64,000 nt of DNA from Paraburkholderia phenoliruptrix (GTDB lineage: Bacteria; Pseudomonadota; Gammaproteobacteria; Burkholderiales; Burkholderiaceae), in assembly GCF_902859825.1 (NCBI RefSeq), contig NZ_CADIKB010000012.1, positions 110,020 to 174,019 of the forward strand, given 5' to 3'. A model generated the notes under the pieces. It saw only the letters and a program-made list of their open reading frames with translations, was not told the origin of the DNA and searched no databases. A program made the translations under genes and the position numbers. Below, in pieces: positions 1-9,582 of the stretch (its first letter is position 1; each line of letters begins with the position of its first letter).

Positions 1-596
1 GCATCGACGTCGCGAAGGCCGGGTTTTATCCGGACATCGACCTGCTCGCGTCGATTGGCGGCTATGCAGCGATGGGGCCGCTCTTCCAGTTCCTGAAGAA
101 TCCGTCGCATAGCTGGAGCGCCGGGCCGGCGCTGTCGCTGCCGATTCTCGACGGCGGCCGCCTGCGCTCGGAGCTCGGCGCGGCATCGGCCGGTTACGAC
201 GAGGCGGTGGAGCACTACAACCAGACGATCGTCGGCGCGCTCAAGGACATTTCGGACCAGGTCATCCGCATCCGCTCGCTCGACACGCAGGCAGAGGACG
301 CACGACGGTCCGAGGCCGCCGCGCGTAAGAACTACGAACTGTCGCGCGAGGGTTATCGCCGCGGTCTGACAGATTACGTGAACGTACTGATCGCGCAGAA
401 CCAGTTGCTGCGCGCGCAGGAAGGCGTCGCGAAGGTTCAGGCGGAGCGCCTCGGCGCGCATGCGTCGCTGGTCACGGCTCTGGGCGGCGGCCTCGACGAT
501 CCCGCCAACGGCCCGGTGGCCAGCGCGACGCTGCCGGGGCACGGCAAGGGCGAGCAGAAGAACACTGCCGCAGCCGTCACGTCCGCAGCCGAGTGA
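1..596 (+). CDS. Outer-membrane efflux factor (NodT/TolC-like), C-terminal part only
   Basis: The reading frame is open from the first base of the window to the TGA at 594-596, so the N-terminal half lies outside. The visible part shows the second structural repeat of an RND/FUSC-type outer-membrane factor: a beta-strand segment (SLPILDGGRLRSEL) followed by long amphipathic helices with NYELSREGYRRGLTDYVNVL, the classical end-of-barrel helix of NodT-family proteins. It would form the trimeric outer-membrane channel for the pump and adaptor encoded just downstream. The FUSC gene starts 12 nt after this stop with its Shine-Dalgarno overlapping the stop codon, so the two are co-transcribed and probably translationally coupled. 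Confidence 0.9.
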   Translation, partial: IDVAKAGFYPDIDLLASIGGYAAMGPLFQFLKNPSHSWSAGPALSLPILDGGRLRSELGAASAGYDEAVEHYNQTIVGALKDISDQVIRIRSLDTQAEDARRSEAAARKNYELSREGYRRGLTDYVNVLIAQNQLLRAQEGVAKVQAERLGAHASLVTALGGGLDDPANGPVASATLPGHGKGEQKNTAAAVTSAAE

Positions 597-607
597 GGAA
601 GCCCGTC

Positions 608-2818
608 ATGTCGACAACCTCTGCCCGCGCCTCGCGCCCCGCGTCGTTGGCCGCCTGGTACAGCGCCGCCTCCGACTGGGCGCGCACCGACGGCCTCACG
701 TGGACCTACCTTTTCAAGGCGCTCGCTGCGTGCTTTCTCGCGCTCGGCATCGCGATGAAACTCGACCTGCCGCAGCCGCGCACGGCCATGACCACCGTCT
801 TCATCGTGATGCAGCCGCAAAGCGGCATGGTGTTCGCGAAGAGCTTCTACCGGATCTGCGGCACGCTTGTCGGCCTCGTCGTGATGCTCGCGTTGATCGG
901 GCTGTTCGCGCAGCAGCCGGAGCTGTTCATCGCGACCACGGCGATCTGGGTCGGCATCTGCACCGCCGGCGCCGCGCGCAACCGCAACTTCAGGTCTTAC
1001 GGCTTCGTGCTGGCCGGCTACACCGCCGCACTGATCGGCATTCCCGCCTCGCAACATCCGGACGGCGCGTTTCTCGCCGCGCTCACGCGCGTCGCGGAGG
1101 TCGTGCTCGGCATCGTCTGCGCGGGCGCCGTGAGCGGCCTCGTATTTCCACAGTTCGCCGGCCTGCAGATGCGCGGCGCCGTGCGCGCGCGTTTCTCCGC
1201 GTTTGTCGACTACGTGTCGGCGTCGCTGGCCGGCCGCAACGACCGCGCGCAGATCGAGGCGACCAATGCGCGCTTCGTCGCGGACATCGTCGGCTTCGAG
1301 GCAGCGCGCAGCGTCGCGGTGTTCGAAGGCCCGGATTCGCGGATGCGCGGCGGCCGCCTCGCACGCCTGAACAGCGAGTTCATGACCGCGTCGACGCGCT
1401 TTCACGCGCTGCATCAGCTGATGAACCGCTTGCGCGAGGCCGGCACGCACGGCGCGGCGATCGCCATCGACGCGCTCGAACCTTACTTCAGGGAAATCGC
1501 GCCCTTGCTCGCGAAGTCCGGTGAGCCGGTGCTGAGCGCCGCCGATGCCGCGCACGCCGCCGCCCAGCTCGACGCGTACAAGACCGAGCTGCCGCGCCGC
1601 GTGCGCGCCACGCGCGCCGCGCTCGAGGTACATCCCGATGCGCCGCTGCTCGACTTCGATACGGGCGCGGAACTGCTGTACCGCTTTATCGACGATCTGC
1701 ATGCCTACGCCGCCACGTATGCGTCGCTCGCGGTGGACACGCATGAGCGCGAGCGCTGGGTCGAGCGCTACGAGCCGAAGACGAACGCTATCGCGGCCGG
1801 CGTCGCCGGTCTGCGCGCGGCGCTCGTGATGATGGTGCTCGGCGCGTTCTGGATCGCCACCGCGTGGCCGAGCGGCTCGACGCTCACGCTGAACGCGGCG
1901 GCGGTGTGCGCGCTGGCATCGTCGTCGCCGGATCCGAAACGTACCGTGTTCCAGATGGCCGGCGGCACGCTCGCCGCCTCGGCGATGGGCCTGCTCGCGG
2001 TCTACGGCGTGTTCCCGCGCATCGACGGATTTGCGCTGCTGTGCGCCACGCTCGCGCCGTTCCTGCTGCTCGGCGTGTTCATGACGACGCGGCCCGCGCT
2101 GGCCGGCTACGGCGTCGGCTATTGCATTTTCTTCTGCTTCCTGGCCGGCCCGGACAACGTGGTCCACTACGACCCGAGCAGCTTTATCAACGACGCCATG
2201 GCGCTCGTGCTGTCCATGCTGGTGTCCTCCGTCGCGTTCGCCGTGCTGCTGCCGCCGTCCACGCCGTGGCTGCGCAACCGGCTGCTCGCCGACCTGCGCC
2301 GTCAGGTCGTGCTCGCGAGCCGGGCGCGTCTCGCCCGCGTGCGTTCGCGGTTCGAAAGCGGCGCTCGCGATCTGATGTTCCAGATCAACGCTCTCGCGCA
2401 GGACGATCCGGCGGCGCGGCGCGACACGTTGCGCTGGCTCTTCTCGGTGCTCGAAGTGGGCAACGCGGTGATCGACCTGCGCCGCGAAGTCGCCGCGCTG
2501 CCCGCCGAGGCGCGCTACGCGAACACGATGGCGTGGCGCATGTCGCTGCGCGCCATGTGCGACGCGCTGAGCGCGCTCTTCGAGCGCCCGCGTGCGGAGC
2601 GCCTCGACCGCGCGCTCGCCGCGACCGTCGACGCGATCAGTGCCGTGCAGTCCCTGCTTGCGGCATTCGCACCGCCGCGCGAGGAGCGCCATCAACTGCA
2701 GCGCATTCTGAGTCAGCTGCATTTCATCCGTACCGCGTTGCTCGATCCGCAGTCGCCGCTCGCGCCGTTGACGGCTGCGCGGGCCGACGCATCTGAAGGA
2801 GTGGCTCATGCCGCGTGA
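608..2818 (+). CDS. FUSC-family inner-membrane efflux pump (fusaric acid / aromatic acid exporter type)
   Basis: This 736-residue protein has the FUSC/AaeB architecture: an N-terminal membrane block (roughly residues 33-180), a soluble region, a second membrane block (about 395-540) and a C-terminal cytoplasmic helical domain. The conserved segments RTAMTTVFIVMQPQSGMV and GFVLAGYTAALIGIP sit in the first block. The ATG at 608 is preferred because GAGGA lies 8 nt upstream (595-599); an in-frame GTG at 593 is possible. The family exports fusaric acid or aromatic carboxylic acids together with an HlyD adaptor, a DUF1656 protein and an outer-membrane factor, all present here in that order. The actual substrate cannot be read from sequence. 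Confidence 0.93.
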   Translation: MSTTSARASRPASLAAWYSAASDWARTDGLTWTYLFKALAACFLALGIAMKLDLPQPRTAMTTVFIVMQPQSGMVFAKSFYRICGTLVGLVVMLALIGLFAQQPELFIATTAIWVGICTAGAARNRNFRSYGFVLAGYTAALIGIPASQHPDGAFLAALTRVAEVVLGIVCAGAVSGLVFPQFAGLQMRGAVRARFSAFVDYVSASLAGRNDRAQIEATNARFVADIVGFEAARSVAVFEGPDSRMRGGRLARLNSEFMTASTRFHALHQLMNRLREAGTHGAAIAIDALEPYFREIAPLLAKSGEPVLSAADAAHAAAQLDAYKTELPRRVRATRAALEVHPDAPLLDFDTGAELLYRFIDDLHAYAATYASLAVDTHERERWVERYEPKTNAIAAGVAGLRAALVMMVLGAFWIATAWPSGSTLTLNAAAVCALASSSPDPKRTVFQMAGGTLAASAMGLLAVYGVFPRIDGFALLCATLAPFLLLGVFMTTRPALAGYGVGYCIFFCFLAGPDNVVHYDPSSFINDAMALVLSMLVSSVAFAVLLPPSTPWLRNRLLADLRRQVVLASRARLARVRSRFESGARDLMFQINALAQDDPAARRDTLRWLFSVLEVGNAVIDLRREVAALPAEARYANTMAWRMSLRAMCDALSALFERPRAERLDRALAATVDAISAVQSLLAAFAPPREERHQLQRILSQLHFIRTALLDPQSPLAPLTAARADASEGVAHAA

Positions 2819-3008
2819 CATTGCCGTTTTCGACGCCTACGTGCCCTCTATCGTGCTGCTGTTCGTCGCGGGCGCCGCGCTCACCTGGGTGCTGGATCGC
2901 GTGATCGCCTATACGGGCGTCTATCGCGTGGTGTGGCATCCGTCGCTTTTCCGGGCCAGCCTGCTCGTGTGCGTGTGCGGCCTGCTGGGACTTGCCGTTT
3001 ATCGTTGA
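2808..3008 (+). CDS. DUF1656 small inner-membrane protein (AaeX-like)
   Basis: A 66-residue protein with two predicted membrane segments (about residues 12-30 and 45-63) and the DUF1656 hallmark pattern of a VWHPSLFR motif between the helices. Its start overlaps the end of the FUSC gene by 11 nt, and GAAGGAG lies a few bases upstream of its ATG, so it is translated from the same message. DUF1656 proteins (AaeX in Escherichia coli) almost always sit between the FUSC pump and the HlyD adaptor; their biochemical role is not established. Confidence 0.9.
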   Translation: MPRDIAVFDAYVPSIVLLFVAGAALTWVLDRVIAYTGVYRVVWHPSLFRASLLVCVCGLLGLAVYR

Positions 3009-3021
3009 TCAGAGCCGAAAC

Positions 3022-3882
3022 ATGACTATCCGAAATCTTATTGGCTTCGTTGCGACAGCCGTTATTTTTATCGTCGCGATCGTGTTGGGGCGCATGCTGT
3101 GGGTCCATTACATGGACGAACCGTGGACGCGTGACGCGCGCGTGCGCGCCGAAATAGTGAACGTTGCGCCGGACGTCTCGGGCGCCGTGGTCGATCTGCC
3201 GGTCAAAGACAATCAACTGGTGAAGAAAGGCGACCTGCTGATGCAGATCGATCCGTCGCACTACGAGATCGCCGTCGAGCAGGCGCAGGCCGCGGTGGCC
3301 GCGCGCAAGGCCGAGCTGCAGATGAAGCGCGACGACGCGCGGCGGCGCGCGGACATGGATTCGCTCGTGGTGTCCAAAGAGAGCCAGGAGAATGCGGCGC
3401 ACACGGCGTCGGCTGCCGAAGCGGCGTATCAGCAGGCGCTCGCCGCGCTCGACGCCGCGAAGCTCAACCTCGCGCGCACGCGCGTCGTCTCACCCGTCGA
3501 CGGCTACGTGACCAACCTGAACGTGTTTCGCGGCGACTACGCGACGGCCGGCGCGGCGAAGCTCGCCATTGTCGACAGTCACTCGTTCTGGGTGTACGGC
3601 TACTTTGAGGAAACCAAGCTGCCGCACGTGCGTATCGGCGACAAGGCCGAAGTGCGCCTGATGAGCGGCGGCACGCTGCAAGGCCATGTGGAAAGCATCT
3701 CGCGCGGCATTTACGACCGCGACAATCCGCAAAGCCGCGAACTGCTCGCCGACGTCAACCCGACGTTCAACTGGGTCCGCCTCGCGCAGCGCGTGCCGGT
3801 GCGCGTGAAGATCGACTCGGTGCCCGACGGGGTCATGCTGGCGGCGGGCATTACCTGCACCGTGGTCGTCAAGGAGAGCTGA
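3022..3882 (+). CDS. HlyD-family periplasmic adaptor (membrane fusion protein, AaeA-like)
   Basis: A 286-residue adaptor with one N-terminal membrane anchor (about residues 7-26), a biotinyl-lipoyl half motif (APDVSGAVVDLPVKDNQLV), a short coiled-coil hairpin rich in Ala/Glu/Lys (about residues 85-150) and the second lipoyl half (VVSPVDGYVTNLNVFRGDYA). This is the usual order for adaptors linking FUSC pumps to an outer-membrane factor. The ATG at 3022 is chosen over an upstream in-frame TTG at 2992 because it begins directly with the membrane anchor and does not overlap the DUF1656 gene. It is the last gene of the efflux operon; the next gene is convergent. Confidence 0.92.
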   Translation: MTIRNLIGFVATAVIFIVAIVLGRMLWVHYMDEPWTRDARVRAEIVNVAPDVSGAVVDLPVKDNQLVKKGDLLMQIDPSHYEIAVEQAQAAVAARKAELQMKRDDARRRADMDSLVVSKESQENAAHTASAAEAAYQQALAALDAAKLNLARTRVVSPVDGYVTNLNVFRGDYATAGAAKLAIVDSHSFWVYGYFEETKLPHVRIGDKAEVRLMSGGTLQGHVESISRGIYDRDNPQSRELLADVNPTFNWVRLAQRVPVRVKIDSVPDGVMLAAGITCTVVVKES

Positions 3883-3971
3883 GGGAAGGCCGTGAGCGGG
3901 CCGTGAGCTGCCTGGAGCGGGCCGCGCGCACTCTCAAGATCGCGGCAGGCCGCGCGCCTGCCGCACCGTCT

Positions 3972-5648
3972 TTAGAGCCGGAACTTGCCCACCATCTGCT
4001 TGAGGCCATGCGCCTGATCGTCGAGCGATCTCGCCGCGGCGGTCGCCTGCTCGACAAGCGCCGCGTTCTGCTGCGTGCCCGAATCCATCTGCGCGACGGC
4101 CAGATTGATCTCCTCGATGCCCGCGCTCTGCTCCGACGAAGCCGCCGAAATCTCGCCCATGATGTCGGTCACACGCTTCACCGCCTTGACCACTTCGTCC
4201 ATGGTCTGGCCGGCGTCCTGCGCGAGGGTCGAGCCGTTGCTCACGCGCTCCACCGACGTGCTGATCAGCCCCTTGATCTCCTTCGCGGCGGCGGCGCTGC
4301 GTTGCGCGAGGTTGCGCACTTCCGCGGCCACGATCGAAAAGCCGCGGCCTTCCTCGCCGGCCCGCGCCGCCTCGACCGCCGCATTCAGCGCCAGAATGTT
4401 GGTCTGGAACGCGATTCCCTCGATCACGCCGATGATGTCGCCGATGCTGCGCGCGCTCTCGTTGATCTCGTTCATCGTCGCGACGACGCGGCTCACCACC
4501 TCGCCGCCCTTCTCCGCGATCTCCGACGCGTTGTTGGCAAGCGTGCTCGCCTGCTTCGCGTTGTCCGCGTTCTGGCGGACTGTCGAGGTCAACTGCTCCA
4601 TGCTGGTCGCGGTGCGCTCGAGCGCCATCGCCTGCTGCTCGGTGCGCTGCGAAAGATCGGCGTTGCCCATTGAAATTTCGCTCGATGCGGTCGCGATCGC
4701 GTCTGCACTCGACGCAATGTCCGACACCGTGGTCGCAAGACCGCTTTGCATATCGGAAAGCGCGTACAGCACGCTCGACTTGTCCTTACGCCCCAGCGTG
4801 ATGTGATTCGACAGATCGCCCGCCGCGATCCGGCTCGCGATTTCCTTCGCGTAGGCCGGCTCGCCGCCCAGCTGGCGCGCGAGGCGCCGCACCACCCACT
4901 CGCTGATGGCGGCCGCGAGCACGATCAGCCCGATCGTCATCACCGCCAGCATCACGAACGACGAGTGGTAAATGAAGCCGGAGGCGTCGATGGTCGCCTT
5001 CGCCGCCGTGCCGCGCTCCGCGACCAGTTCGTCGACGAGTTTTTCGAGCTTGCCGGTTTCGACCAGCAGCGACACGTCCTGCGTGCCGACCTGCCAGTTC
5101 ATTTGCGACAGGTCGAGCGGCTGCGCTTTCACGAGCGTGACGAAGTCCCGCAGATGGGTGCTCCAGGTGGTGACGGCGGCGGCAAACTTCTTCTGATTCT
5201 CGACGGCTTTCGCGTTCGATTTGTCGACGTACTGCTGCAGCGTGCCGAGCTCGGCGGCAAGGCCGTTCAAGCCCTTCTCGATGTCGGCGCCCAGTTCGTC
5301 GCGCTCCTTCGCGGTGGTCGCGGTCAACAGCATTTTTTGCGCGCGGCTCGCGCGCAGCATGTGGCCGCGGGCTTCCTCGGCGGCGCGGCTCGCGACGTGC
5401 CCTTGGTCGTAGATGGATTGCGCGGAGGCGTTCAGGCGGCTGATCTGCGTGAGCGAAAACACGCCGATGGCAAGCGTGCCGACCAGCAGCACCGCAAAAG
5501 CGAGGCGCAACATAGCCTTGACGGACAGGCCCTTGAGCCGCGCGACCCGCGCACGGCTACCCTTTCCCCGCGACGGCAACCTCCCCGCCGCTTCTGCGTC
5601 CGGAACGAACCCCGCGCTTTTCCGGCTGCCCAGCGAAACTGCTTTCAT
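3972..5648 (-). CDS. Methyl-accepting chemotaxis protein
   Basis: A 558-residue chemoreceptor. A basic N-terminal tail of about 45 residues precedes the first membrane segment (about 46-67). A helical periplasmic sensor of the four-helix-bundle type follows, then a second membrane segment (about 230-253), a HAMP domain and the cytoplasmic signalling domain. The invariant hairpin tip (AFQTNILALNAAVEAARAGE, about residues 414-433) is intact. The protein ends in KFRL and lacks the C-terminal NWETF-type pentapeptide that binds CheR in some receptors. The start at 5648 (MKAVSLG) has GGGGA just upstream; an ATG 33 nt further upstream is possible. No che genes are nearby and the ligand is unknown. 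Confidence 0.93.
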   Translation of the reverse strand: MKAVSLGSRKSAGFVPDAEAAGRLPSRGKGSRARVARLKGLSVKAMLRLAFAVLLVGTLAIGVFSLTQISRLNASAQSIYDQGHVASRAAEEARGHMLRASRAQKMLLTATTAKERDELGADIEKGLNGLAAELGTLQQYVDKSNAKAVENQKKFAAAVTTWSTHLRDFVTLVKAQPLDLSQMNWQVGTQDVSLLVETGKLEKLVDELVAERGTAAKATIDASGFIYHSSFVMLAVMTIGLIVLAAAISEWVVRRLARQLGGEPAYAKEIASRIAAGDLSNHITLGRKDKSSVLYALSDMQSGLATTVSDIASSADAIATASSEISMGNADLSQRTEQQAMALERTATSMEQLTSTVRQNADNAKQASTLANNASEIAEKGGEVVSRVVATMNEINESARSIGDIIGVIEGIAFQTNILALNAAVEAARAGEEGRGFSIVAAEVRNLAQRSAAAAKEIKGLISTSVERVSNGSTLAQDAGQTMDEVVKAVKRVTDIMGEISAASSEQSAGIEEINLAVAQMDSGTQQNAALVEQATAAARSLDDQAHGLKQMVGKFRL

Positions 5649-6064
5649 ATTCCCCGTCCCCACGTTTAGAACCTGCCGCAAAGGTCAATTCCGGCATTGC
5701 TTCTTTTCCTTCCGGGTCTACGGCATCGGCGTCCGCGATCTTTAGTGTGGTTTGCCCCGGTGTTGCCCGTACCGACGATCGTGTATCACCCGGTCCTCGG
5801 CACGCCGCTTTGTGAGCGCGCGCCGCGCCCGTTTTATACATGGCCAAAAATCCGTCTGACTTATTTATTGGGACGCACCGCCGGGCCGAACGACCCATGT
5901 CCGATTCGCGACAAAACTTGTCCTTACAATTCAGCCGAGCCACATTACACTTCGACGGATAGCTGAGCACACGCGACGCCGCGTCGTTATGCCGCAACGA
6001 CGCCGGTCAGCATGGCGACGCGCCGCCAGCCAGGGATTGCCCCGTCCTCTCTTCTAAAAAACGT
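5649..6064 (+). other. Divergent intergenic region, chemoreceptor / fsr
   Basis: This 416-bp gap separates two divergent genes and must hold both promoters. On the minus strand a TATAAA at 5833-5838 could be a -10 for the chemoreceptor, but no good -35 accompanies it. Open frames here have no ribosome-binding site or family resemblance. I see no repeat or terminator. Confidence 0.4.
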
Positions 6065-7354
6065 ATGGAAACCAGCCTCGATAAACGCGCACTTGCCAGC
6101 GCGTCAGCCCGTCCCGGCAGTACCGCGCCTGCCGCCGCCGCTTCGGCTGCCTCACCCTCGGGCGCGCAACCGGCCGCCACCGTGCAGCGCACCGTGTATT
6201 CGGTGCTCGGCGCGATCAGCTTTTCCCATTTGCTCAACGACATGATCCAGTCGTTGATTCTGGCCATTTACCCAATGCTGAAAGACAACTTCTCATTGTC
6301 GTTCGGACAGATCGGCCTGATCACGCTGACATATCAGATCACCGCGTCGCTGCTGCAGCCGCTCGTCGGCATTTACACCGACAGGCATCCGAAGCCGTAC
6401 TCGCTACCCGTCGGCATGGGCTTTACGCTCGCCGGGCTGCTGCTGATGTCGATGGCGCCGAATTTCGGCGTGCTGCTGGTGGCCGCGGCGCTGGTCGGCT
6501 GCGGCTCGTCGGTGTTTCATCCGGAGTCGTCGCGCGTTGCACGCATGGCGTCCGGCGGCCGCCACGGACTCGCGCAGTCGCTGTTCCAGGTGGGCGGCAA
6601 TGCCGGATCGTCGCTCGGGCCGCTGCTCGCCGCGCTGATCGTGATTCCGCACGGCCAGCGCAGCATCGCGTGGTTCTCGGTAGCGGCGCTCGTCGCGATG
6701 GTCGTGCTCACGCAGATCGGCCGCTGGTACAAGCAGCATCCGTCGGTGAAGAAGGCGCGCAGCCAGACCGCTCACGCGACGCTGTCGCGCAACCAGGTGA
6801 TGTTCGCGATGGGCGTGCTGATCCTGCTAGTGTTTTCGAAGTACTTTTACCTCGCGAGCATTAACAGCTATTTCACGTTCTATCTGATCGACAAGTTCCA
6901 TCTGCCGGTGCAGGCGGCGCAGGTGCATCTGTTCGTGTTCCTCGCCGCCGTGGCAGCGGGCACGGTGATCGGCGGTCCGGTGGGCGACAGGATCGGCCGC
7001 AAATATGTGATCTGGGTGTCGATTCTCGGCGTCGCGCCGTTCACGCTGCTGCTGCCCTACGCCAACCTGTTCTGGACGGGCGTGTTGACGGTGATTATCG
7101 GCGTGGTGCTGGCTTCGGCCTTCTCGGCGATTCTCGTCTATGCGCAGGAGCTGATTCCGGGCAAGGTCGGCATGGTCGCGGGGCTCTTTTTCGGCTTCGC
7201 GTTCGGGCTCGGCGGTATCGGCGCGGCGGTGCTCGGCGAACTCGCCGACGCGACCAGCATCGCGTATGTCTACAAGGTCTGCTCGTTCCTGCCGCTGCTC
7301 GGCGTGCTGACGGTGTTCCTTCCGGACGTGGAAGGCAAGCGCGCCAAGGCGTAA
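6065..7354 (+). CDS. fsr: MFS transporter, fosmidomycin resistance (Fsr) family
   Basis: A 429-residue 12-helix major facilitator protein. A low-complexity Ala/Ser/Pro tail of about 40 residues precedes the core, which opens with the Fsr signature ISFSHLLNDMIQSLILAIYP. The MFS loop 2-3 motif appears as GIYTDRHPKPY, and FHPESSRVARMASGGRHG and FQVGGNAGSSLGP are typical of Fsr. In E. coli Fsr exports fosmidomycin; the natural substrate is unknown. The start at 6065 lacks a clear Shine-Dalgarno, and an internal start near the TVQRTVYSVLG segment cannot be excluded. A strong terminator follows 24 nt after the stop. Confidence 0.92.
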   Translation: METSLDKRALASASARPGSTAPAAAASAASPSGAQPAATVQRTVYSVLGAISFSHLLNDMIQSLILAIYPMLKDNFSLSFGQIGLITLTYQITASLLQPLVGIYTDRHPKPYSLPVGMGFTLAGLLLMSMAPNFGVLLVAAALVGCGSSVFHPESSRVARMASGGRHGLAQSLFQVGGNAGSSLGPLLAALIVIPHGQRSIAWFSVAALVAMVVLTQIGRWYKQHPSVKKARSQTAHATLSRNQVMFAMGVLILLVFSKYFYLASINSYFTFYLIDKFHLPVQAAQVHLFVFLAAVAAGTVIGGPVGDRIGRKYVIWVSILGVAPFTLLLPYANLFWTGVLTVIIGVVLASAFSAILVYAQELIPGKVGMVAGLFFGFAFGLGGIGAAVLGELADATSIAYVYKVCSFLPLLGVLTVFLPDVEGKRAKA

Positions 7355-7377
7355 GCGGTTCGTCCTGAAGGCATGAG

Positions 7378-7406
7378 AAAAAGGCGCTGCGGCGCCTTTT
7401 TCTTTT
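7378..7406 (+). terminator. Rho-independent terminator after fsr
   Basis: GGCGC (7383-7387), a TGCG loop and GCGCC (7392-7396), flanked by an A-tract before (7378-7382) and TTTTTCTTTT after. The flanking A and T runs extend the stem and would allow termination in both directions. Confidence 0.85.
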
Positions 7407-7689
7407 GGCGCACTGGCGGACTGGCGCACTGGCGGGCGGCGGGGCGCGCCGCGTCGGCGTGCCGCGAACGGACGCCTGCATGCACAACGTCAGGCGAGGC
7501 GCCGCGTTTTGGGGCGGCCCGTCGACCCTCGCGGGCCGCTCGTCCCGTGCCGCTCATGGTGAACCCGCGTTGTCCGCCACGCGGCGCGTACTCTATGCTT
7601 CCTTGACATGGCTCGCGCCGCCGCCATCCGCGGCCGCGGTGCGCCGCGTCTTCCACGTTTGCTCACCCGCACCCGAAGGATCGCCGCCG
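7407..7689 (+). other. Region upstream of prpE
   Basis: Together with the terminator this makes a gap of 335 bp. It begins with an 8-bp direct repeat (GGCGCACT / GGCGGACT / GGCGCACT, 7407-7430). A TTGACA at about 7602 looks like a -35 but has no matching -10 at 16-18 nt. A frame continuous with prpE extends upstream to 7405 but its composition is not protein-like. GAAGGA at 7675-7680 is the prpE ribosome-binding site. Confidence 0.4.
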
Positions 7690-9582
7690 ATGACCCGCTA
7701 CCGCGACTTCCACCGCCGTTCGATCGGCAACCCCGAGGCGTTCTGGCGCGACGAGGCGCGGCGCATCCATTGGGAAACGCCGTTCGAAACGGTGCTCGAC
7801 CGCTCGAATCCGCCGTTCGCGCGCTGGTTTGTCGGCGGGCGCACGAACCTGTGCCATAACGCGGTGGACCGGCATCTGGCCGAGCGCGCGCAGCAGAACG
7901 CGCTCGTGTATGTGTCGACCGAAACGGGCATCGAGCGGCGCTACACTTACGCCGAACTGCACGCCGAGGTCAACCGGATGGCCGCGGTCATGCGCTCGCT
8001 CGGCGTGAAGCGCGGCGACGTGGTGCTCATCTATCTGCCGATGATCCCCGAAGCGCTCTTCGCGATGCTCGCGTGCGCGCGCCTCGGCGCGATTCACTCG
8101 GTCGTGTTCGGCGGGTTCGCGGCGCCGAACCTGGCCGCGCGCATCGACGACGCGAAGCCGGTGCTGATCGTGACCGCCGACGCCGGTGCGCGCGGCGGCA
8201 AGGTGATCGACTACACGCCGCTCGTCGACGAAGCGCTCGCGCGCGCGAGCCACAAGACGCCGCGCGTGCTGCTGATCGACCGGCAGCTCGCGCCGGAGCG
8301 CCTGAACGCGAGCTATCTGGTCGACTACGAGCCGCTGCGCGAACAGTTCTTCGACGCCCATGTGCCGTGCGAATGGCTCGAATCGAACGAGCCCTCCTAC
8401 GTGCTCTACACGTCCGGCACGACCGGCAAGCCCAAGGGCGTGCAGCGCGACGTGGGCGGCTACGCGGTCGCGCTCGCGGCGTCGATGGAATATATCTTCG
8501 AGGGCAAGGCCGGCGACACGATGTTCACCGCGTCGGACGTCGGCTGGGTAGTCGGCCATAGCTACATCGTCTACGCGCCGTTGCTCGCGGGGCTCACCAC
8601 CGTCATGTACGAAGGCACGCCGATCCGCCCCGACGGCGGCATTTGGTGGCGCCTTGTCGAACAGCATCGGATCAACCTGATGTTCACCGCGCCGACCGCG
8701 CTGCGCGTGCTGAAAAAGCAGGACCCGGCGCTGCTGAAGAAAGCCGACCTGTCGAGCCTGCGCACGCTGTTTCTGGCCGGCGAGCCGCTCGACGAGCCGA
8801 CCGCCTCGTGGATCGCCGGCGCGCTCGGCAAACCGGTGATCGACAATTACTGGCAGACCGAAACCGGCTGGCCGATGCTCGCGATTCCGCGCGGCGTCGA
8901 AGCGCTGCCGACCAAGCTCGGTTCGCCAGGCGTGCCCTCGGCCGGTTTCTCTCTGACCTTGCGCAACGAGCTGACGGGCGACCCGTGCCCGCCCGGCGAG
9001 AAAGGCGTCCTGACGCTGAACTACCCGTTGCCGCCGGGTTGCATGTCCACGGTTTGGGGCGACGACCAGCGCTTTCTCAGCACCTACTGGTCGAGCATTC
9101 CGAACCACCAGGTGTATTCCACGTTCGACTGGGGCATTCAGGACGAAGACGGCTACGTGACGATCCTCGGGCGCACGGACGATGTGATCAACGTCGCGGG
9201 TCACCGGCTCGGCACACGCGAGATCGAGGAGGCGCTGTCGAGCCACCCGGCCGTGGCGGAAGTCGCCGTGGTGGGCGTGACCGACTCGCTGAAGGGTCAG
9301 GCGGCGATGGCCTTCGTGGTGTTGCGCGACGCGCAGGCCTACGCGGAGGGACACGCGCGCACGAAGCTGCAAGACGATCTCATGACGACGGTCGACCGCC
9401 AGCTCGGCGCGATTGCGCGGCCCTCGCGCGTGGTGATCGTCTCGATGCTGCCGAAGACGCGCTCCGGCAAATTGCTGCGCCGGGCCATCGCGGCGCTCGC
9501 GGAGGGACGCGAGCCGGGCGATCTGCCGACCATCGAGGATGCCTCGGCGTTGCAGCAGGTGCGCGAAGGCTTGCAGGGCTAG
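7690..9582 (+). CDS. prpE: Propionate--CoA ligase (PrpE-type acyl-CoA synthetase)
   Basis: A 630-residue ANL-superfamily enzyme, expected to convert propionate (and some acetate), ATP and CoA to the acyl-CoA, AMP and pyrophosphate. The phosphate-binding loop YTSGTTGKPKG is at about residues 237-247 and the adenylation motif around YWQTETGWP follows. The C-terminal catalytic lysine is in PKTRSGKLLRR (Lys594), the residue controlled by reversible acetylation in this family. The N-terminal IHWETPFETVLDRSNPPFARWF matches PrpE better than acetyl-CoA synthetase. The start at 7690 has GAAGGA 9 nt upstream. No prpB, prpC or prpD lies nearby, so it is a stand-alone copy. Its TAG stop overlaps the convergent mtnN stop within a CTAG palindrome. 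Confidence 0.92.
   Translation: MTRYRDFHRRSIGNPEAFWRDEARRIHWETPFETVLDRSNPPFARWFVGGRTNLCHNAVDRHLAERAQQNALVYVSTETGIERRYTYAELHAEVNRMAAVMRSLGVKRGDVVLIYLPMIPEALFAMLACARLGAIHSVVFGGFAAPNLAARIDDAKPVLIVTADAGARGGKVIDYTPLVDEALARASHKTPRVLLIDRQLAPERLNASYLVDYEPLREQFFDAHVPCEWLESNEPSYVLYTSGTTGKPKGVQRDVGGYAVALAASMEYIFEGKAGDTMFTASDVGWVVGHSYIVYAPLLAGLTTVMYEGTPIRPDGGIWWRLVEQHRINLMFTAPTALRVLKKQDPALLKKADLSSLRTLFLAGEPLDEPTASWIAGALGKPVIDNYWQTETGWPMLAIPRGVEALPTKLGSPGVPSAGFSLTLRNELTGDPCPPGEKGVLTLNYPLPPGCMSTVWGDDQRFLSTYWSSIPNHQVYSTFDWGIQDEDGYVTILGRTDDVINVAGHRLGTREIEEALSSHPAVAEVAVVGVTDSLKGQAAMAFVVLRDAQAYAEGHARTKLQDDLMTTVDRQLGAIARPSRVVIVSMLPKTRSGKLLRRAIAALAEGREPGDLPTIEDASALQQVREGLQG

Noticed and set aside
437..2821. 794-codon minus-strand frame opposite the FUSC gene
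   Set aside because: Arg/His/Glu-rich shadow of a high-GC gene; no Shine-Dalgarno, no membrane or domain pattern, while the plus-strand frame is a clear FUSC protein.
5700..5760. Sigma-28-like promoter (TAAA ... GCCGATGC) upstream of the chemoreceptor
   Set aside because: The two half elements are only 10 nt apart instead of the expected 15, so it does not fit the flagellar sigma factor consensus.
7602..7640. Perfect TTGACA before prpE as a promoter
   Set aside because: No -10-like hexamer at 16-18 nt spacing; the following sequence is pure GC.
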